NCBI GenBank assembly: GCA_963942565.1
Contig: OZ012691.1
Location: 9,269,704 to 9,333,703, forward strand
Origin: Maea johnstoni
Taxonomy: Eukaryota > Annelida > Polychaeta > Spionida > Magelonidae
Reading direction: 5' to 3'
Length of the DNA stretch: 64,000 bases
The position numbers and the translations under genes are program-made. The notes under the pieces are model-generated. The model was not told the origin of the DNA and ran no database searches. It saw only the letters and a program-made list of their open reading frames with translations. Below, in pieces: positions 63,301 through 64,000 of the stretch; position 1 is the stretch's first letter; every line of letters starts with the position of its first letter.

Positions 63301-64000
63301 GACATTTTTTCTTTAACATGACAAGAAAGAACATTGCATAAGATTCAACACAACACTTATCTTTATAAATTTAAACTTCCTTTATTTCAAAAACAATTGG
63401 GGACATTCTCAGGGGGAAACCTTTTAACAAGAATGTCTCCAAATGTTTACTGGCCCTGTAGGACCAGTTGAGGTCTTTTTTTACTGGCCCGAAACTGGTT
63501 TTGGGATTTTTTACTGGCCTGGGGCCATAGGTTCACCCTTAGCGTCGAGCCCTGCCCCTTGAAAATATTTATAATGAGTAGGGATTATTACCGTTTCCGG
63601 GTTTTTATCTCGTTGCAATATGACCGTAGCTCCTGAAAGCTGAGTAAAACAAATTTTTCCTTTCTTTCTTTGAGTAATTCCTTATTTTGTCATTGGATAC
63701 ACTACCTGGGGACCAATGTTAACCTGTATTGAAAAGATCTATTTTTGGAGATAATTGACAAAAGTATCATAGGTCCAGACGACACTTGTCTAGGATGTCT
63801 TCAGACATGTATGGGTTCAAGTGATATACCCCCTAGCATCAACAACTTTCTGTAAAATATTTCTTAAAATAGGATATTGAGATATTTTCTTATATGTTTA
63901 CTACATTCATGCTCCCATGTTTTTCTCCATGTTTTGTTGTTGTAAAATGTTTTATATGTTCCTGTTTGTATATCTCAGGGTGAAGGGTGTTCAGAGCATG
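54262..64000 (+). CDS. SUPT6H: Transcription elongation factor SPT6, 5' part of gene (ten exons, residues 1-435)
   Basis: SPT6 is a histone chaperone that travels with RNA polymerase II, binds histones and the factor IWS1/Spn1, and supports elongation and mRNA processing. The exons join in phase to 435 residues of a protein usually about 1,700 long. Visible: start [15 protein letters not shown] (human MSDFVESEAEESEEEY), the acidic N-terminal region (about 1-230), [14 protein letters not shown] (human [14 protein letters not shown]), [10 protein letters not shown], the IWS1-binding [15 protein letters not shown], the basic KAKKPRGKR patch, [26 protein letters not shown] and the start of the folded core ([18 protein letters not shown]). 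The gene continues beyond the window. At least six of its splice junctions are locally duplicated. Confidence 0.97.
54385..54600. mobile_element. Palindromic MITE 27 bp beyond the SPT6 exon 1 donor
   Basis: Ends AGATACTGTAGAACACACA and TGTGTGTTCTACAGTATCT form an inverted repeat of 18-19 bp. The interior repeats ATATAGCG motifs that pair with CGCTATAT. TACAGTA ends and a likely TA target suggest a mariner-like element. A related type is at 62640-62852. Confidence 0.85.
54608..54900. repeat. TTAGCCAGGA-type repeat
   Basis: Starts GTTTTAGCCAGGATTTAGAA, includes GGGCGTCCAAATTTTTAAGG, ends AGACGCCCTGCAGGGTAAGA. Near-identical in its first part to 58903-59217. A truncated copy lies at 54943-55028. 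Confidence 0.8.
55011..55106. repeat. 48-bp tandem duplication containing an acceptor-like site
   Basis: GAAATGTATTAAAACGTTTC and AGGACCAGGGCAAAAGTGT occur twice in a row. Each copy has TTTCAG|GA, an acceptor-like junction, though no exon is known here. Confidence 0.85.
55232..55525. repeat. TTAGCCAGGA-type repeat
   Basis: Starts GTGCCTTAGCCTGGATTTAG and ends near GGTTTGGGTGTCCAATTGAC. It lies directly upstream of the 40-bp splice-site array. Confidence 0.7.
55526..55765 (+). repeat. Six tandem 3' splice sites at 40-bp period before SPT6 exon 2
   Basis: CTCTTGTAG|ATGAT occurs at 55541, 55581, 55621, 55661, 55701 and 55741. Units alternate between two types (ATGATAACATGATTGTA and ATGATGACATGATAATA), indicating an 80-bp dimer repeat. 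The last site starts the real exon 2. Use of any of the five upstream sites reads 14 codons and then TGA (AGATGA) in the frame set by exon 1. Confidence 0.96.
55750..55943 (+). CDS. SUPT6H: SPT6 exon 2
   Basis: Phase 1 in, phase 0 out; donor GTAAGT at 55944. Encodes D29-K93: [20 protein letters not shown] and later [19 protein letters not shown], the conserved SPT6 segment. The last 44 bases plus donor are copied 117 bp downstream. Confidence 0.96.
55895..56130 (+). repeat. 117-bp tandem duplication of SPT6 exon 2 end and donor
   Basis: TTGGATCTCATTGAGGAGAA to AAAAGAAAGGTAAGTATTTA is present at 55905-55955 and 56020-56072, with the following intron up to CATTATGGGTAA also copied. Donors lie at 55944 and 56061. 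Splicing from the second would add an in-frame 117 nt that contains TAA, so only the first keeps the protein. Confidence 0.95.
56399..56600 (+). CDS. SUPT6H: SPT6 exon 3
   Basis: Acceptor CTTTCAG, donor GTGAGT (56601). Encodes residues 94-160: [20 protein letters not shown] and then the acidic stretch to ASEEES. Low-complexity Glu-rich, as expected for the SPT6 N-terminus. Confidence 0.95.
56611..56802. repeat. TACTGTATA-type MITE, 10 bp beyond the SPT6 exon 3 donor
   Basis: Ends TACTGTATTTCGG and GGTTATACAGTA. Inside: TTGAAGGATGTTATCTTGGC and GCGCTGTCATG. Very similar to 60386-60591; reverse relatives are in the GDPD introns. Confidence 0.82.
56806..57012. repeat. AACCCTT-family repeat
   Basis: CTTCCGATGCTAAAGTTACT to AGCCACCACCAGCATAAGGT; abuts the preceding MITE. 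Confidence 0.75.
57183..57264 (+). CDS. SUPT6H: SPT6 exon 4
   Basis: Acceptor GTCCTAG, donor GTAAGT. Encodes D161-K188 including [20 protein letters not shown]; human has [20 protein letters not shown]. Marks the change from acidic to basic sequence. Confidence 0.96.
57265..57774. other. SPT6 intron 4, no recognised feature before the MITE
   Basis: Contains a repeated phrase around GGGCCACCCT and GCCACTATTA (57500-57640), possibly SINE-derived. No exon. Confidence 0.45.
57775..58004. mobile_element. Harbinger-like MITE, copy 4
   Basis: GGCCTAAAAAAAGAAATTG to TTTTTTTAGGCC with TTA flanks (57772-57774 and 58005-58007). It ends 61 bp before SPT6 exon 5. Confidence 0.9.
58066..58168 (+). CDS. 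SUPT6H: SPT6 exon 5 (IWS1/Spn1-binding segment)
   Basis: Acceptor TTTTGCAG, donor GTAAGT. Encodes [20 protein letters not shown] and an acidic tail; the human segment is [20 protein letters not shown]. In yeast and mammals this helix contacts Spn1/IWS1. Confidence 0.97.
58169..58902. other. SPT6 intron 5, no recognised repeat ends
   Basis: 58210-58430 resembles a further dispersed repeat seen near 20800-20960 (AAATATTTGAAGGA and its inverse TCCTTCAAATATTT). Not resolved. Confidence 0.45.
58903..59217. repeat. TTAGCCAGGA-type repeat, well-preserved copy
   Basis: Begins GTGTCTTAGCCAGAATTTAG and ends CTTGCTGGCTAAGACCATGT, about 315 bp with inverted ends. It finishes 26 bp before SPT6 exon 6. 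Confidence 0.85.
59244..59333 (+). CDS. SUPT6H: SPT6 exon 6
   Basis: Acceptor TTTCAG, donor GTATTC (weaker than the others). Encodes [20 protein letters not shown] and [10 protein letters not shown]; the human counterpart has YEDDEAEGEI and RRSIFEMYEP. Confidence 0.95.
59744..59830 (+). CDS. SUPT6H: SPT6 exon 7
   Basis: Acceptor TTCGGTAG, donor GTAAGT; 29 codons, phase 0 both ends. Encodes [20 protein letters not shown] and TADMPERFQ, nearly identical to human [20 protein letters not shown] and ATDLPERFQ. Confidence 0.97.
59905..60052. repeat. AACCCTT-family repeat, partial
   Basis: TGGTGTTCATTGGAAAGCTC to AACCAGCAGTGACAGGGTTA, the right half of the family. Confidence 0.65.
60386..60591. 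repeat. TACTGTATA-type MITE
   Basis: Ends TACTGTATATTTGGAGTGC and TTATACAGTA. Same family as 56611-56802. Its right end is only a few bases from the duplicated exon 8 acceptor tract. Confidence 0.85.
60594..60720 (+). repeat. 64-bp tandem duplication of the SPT6 exon 8 acceptor
   Basis: GGATTGAAAATAAAT, a T-rich tract, (A/T)CTTCAG and GTGCGTAAGACCCCTGT occur twice. AGs end at 60631 and 60695. The upstream site gives 23 codons and then TAA, out of the SPT6 frame, so the downstream site is the productive one. Confidence 0.94.
60696..60797 (+). CDS. SUPT6H: SPT6 exon 8
   Basis: 34 codons, phase 0 at both ends, donor GTACGA (60798). Encodes [20 protein letters not shown] and [14 protein letters not shown]; the human segment is [20 protein letters not shown]. 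Both its acceptor and donor are locally duplicated. Confidence 0.96.
60774..61025 (+). repeat. 123-bp tandem duplication of SPT6 exon 8 end and donor
   Basis: GTCTCACCCACCATCTCAAA followed by ACAGGTA is at 60775-60800 and 60898-60923. The downstream intron (GAATGGCTGCAAA, CATGAGTAGATGACA) is also copied. Using the second donor (60921) would add 123 nt in frame but with TGA after five codons. Confidence 0.94.
61405..61875 (+). repeat. Degenerate tandem copies of the SPT6 exon 9 acceptor region
   Basis: TTATTCAGGAAGGGGGCT or close variants occur near 61417, 61489, 61609 and 61744; the real acceptor region (TTATTCAG at 61852, GAAGGGGGCTA at 61876) follows. Neighbouring phrases (CAACTTGAAATG, TTCATACTTAACATACTA, CACCCTCA) repeat too. 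Spacing is irregular, 70-135 bp, so this is an older array than the one before exon 2. Confidence 0.85.
61860..62197 (+). CDS. SUPT6H: SPT6 exon 9 (start of folded core)
   Basis: Acceptor TTATTCAG, donor GTGAGT (62198). Encodes residues 316-427: [18 protein letters not shown] and [18 protein letters not shown], nearly identical to human [18 protein letters not shown] and [18 protein letters not shown]. This is the first strongly conserved globular part of SPT6. It is the longest exon in view. Confidence 0.98.
62235..62556. repeat. TTAGCCAGGA-type repeat
   Basis: Starts GGGACTTAGCCAGGATTTTC and ends CACCCTGCTGGCTAAGACCC, about 320 bp with inverted ends. Confidence 0.8.
62640..62852. mobile_element. 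Palindromic MITE with TACTGTAAATCAC ends
   Basis: TACTGTAAATCAC and GTGATTTACAGTA mark the ends. Interior AGTATAGCGG and CCGCTATACT also pair, as do GGGAACA and TGTTCCC. Related in style to 54385-54600. Confidence 0.88.
62866..63209 (+). mobile_element. tRNA-derived SINE with internally duplicated body
   Basis: A-box-like TGGCCTAGTGGTTGCAATG and B-box-like GGTTCGAGTCTC at the head. The body phrase GAGGGCTGTCTCTGGTGCTT recurs three times (about 62974, 63045 and 63170). The 3' end continues beyond the inserted element at 63555 (CCCCTTGAAAATATTTATAA). Confidence 0.8.
63210..63554. mobile_element. 345-bp TIR element inserted in the SINE
   Basis: Ends CAGGCCTCAACGCTAA and TTAGCGTCGAGCCCTG are 16-bp inverted repeats with two mismatches. 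CCCCT repeats on either side, and deleting the element rejoins the SINE phrase ACCCCCTTGAAAATATT found intact upstream. Internal ACTGGCCC motifs recur about five times. hAT-like ends, but the target repeat looks shorter than 8 bp. Confidence 0.82.
63555..63978. other. SINE tail and SPT6 intron 9 end
   Basis: Up to about 63640 it is the 3' part of the SINE (GAGTAGGGATTATTACCGTT). The rest is plain intron leading to the acceptor of exon 10. Confidence 0.5.
63979..64000 (+). CDS. SUPT6H: SPT6 exon 10, cut by window end
   Basis: Acceptor TATCTCAG; the first base completes R428, then VKGVQSM. Human SPT6 reads ERLKDVQSMDELK here, confirming the junction. Confidence 0.93.

Overview
The window is invertebrate animal nuclear DNA: AT-rich, intron-rich and crowded with short transposons. 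Two host genes can be read with confidence. On the minus strand, ten coding exons between 39484 and 22065 encode a complete 324-residue glycerophosphodiester phosphodiesterase of the GDPD1/GDPD3 (GDE4/GDE7) type. On the plus strand, from 54262 to the window end, ten exons encode the first 435 residues of the transcription elongation factor SPT6 (SUPT6H). The genes are head to head, about 14.8 kb apart. Exon phases agree at every junction in both. The slowly evolving protein sequences and the repeat mix suggest a marine invertebrate, perhaps an echinoderm or hemichordate, but the species cannot be fixed from this sequence alone.

Layout. 1-4950: about three tandem copies of a 1,644-bp unit, each with a promoter-like module (inverted CCAAT, E2F-like site, short ATG exon with a donor). 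5496-9305: a large TIR element (A) with a 1,564-bp element (D) nested in it. 10963-11767: GC-rich open frames resembling a tyrosine recombinase C-terminus. 12180-19060: LINE debris with an RNase H domain, exon-like tandem repeats and a 1,735-bp TIR element inserted in a LINE fragment. 20300-39800: GDPD gene, its introns filled by hAT-, Harbinger-, pogo- and other MITE-like repeats, SINEs and simple repeats. 39823-45392: second copy (B) of the large TIR element, itself inserted into a palindromic repeat. 46098-49640: a hairpin repeat, then mostly unrecognised DNA. 50100-51890: a LINE reverse transcriptase frame open over 596 codons. 53000-64000: SPT6 promoter candidate and 5' exons.

The most unusual signal is in the host genes. 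At least six SPT6 splice junctions and one GDPD junction lie inside short local tandem duplications that copy the splice site with a little exon and intron. Examples are six 3' splice sites at exact 40-bp spacing before SPT6 exon 2, a duplicated start-codon acceptor, duplicated donors of exons 2 and 8, a duplicated acceptor of exon 8, and degenerate copies before exon 9. In the duplications where I could read through, use of the extra site gives an early stop or a short upstream frame, so only one site per set keeps the main frame. Many transposon calls rest on target-site duplications or empty sites visible in the window.
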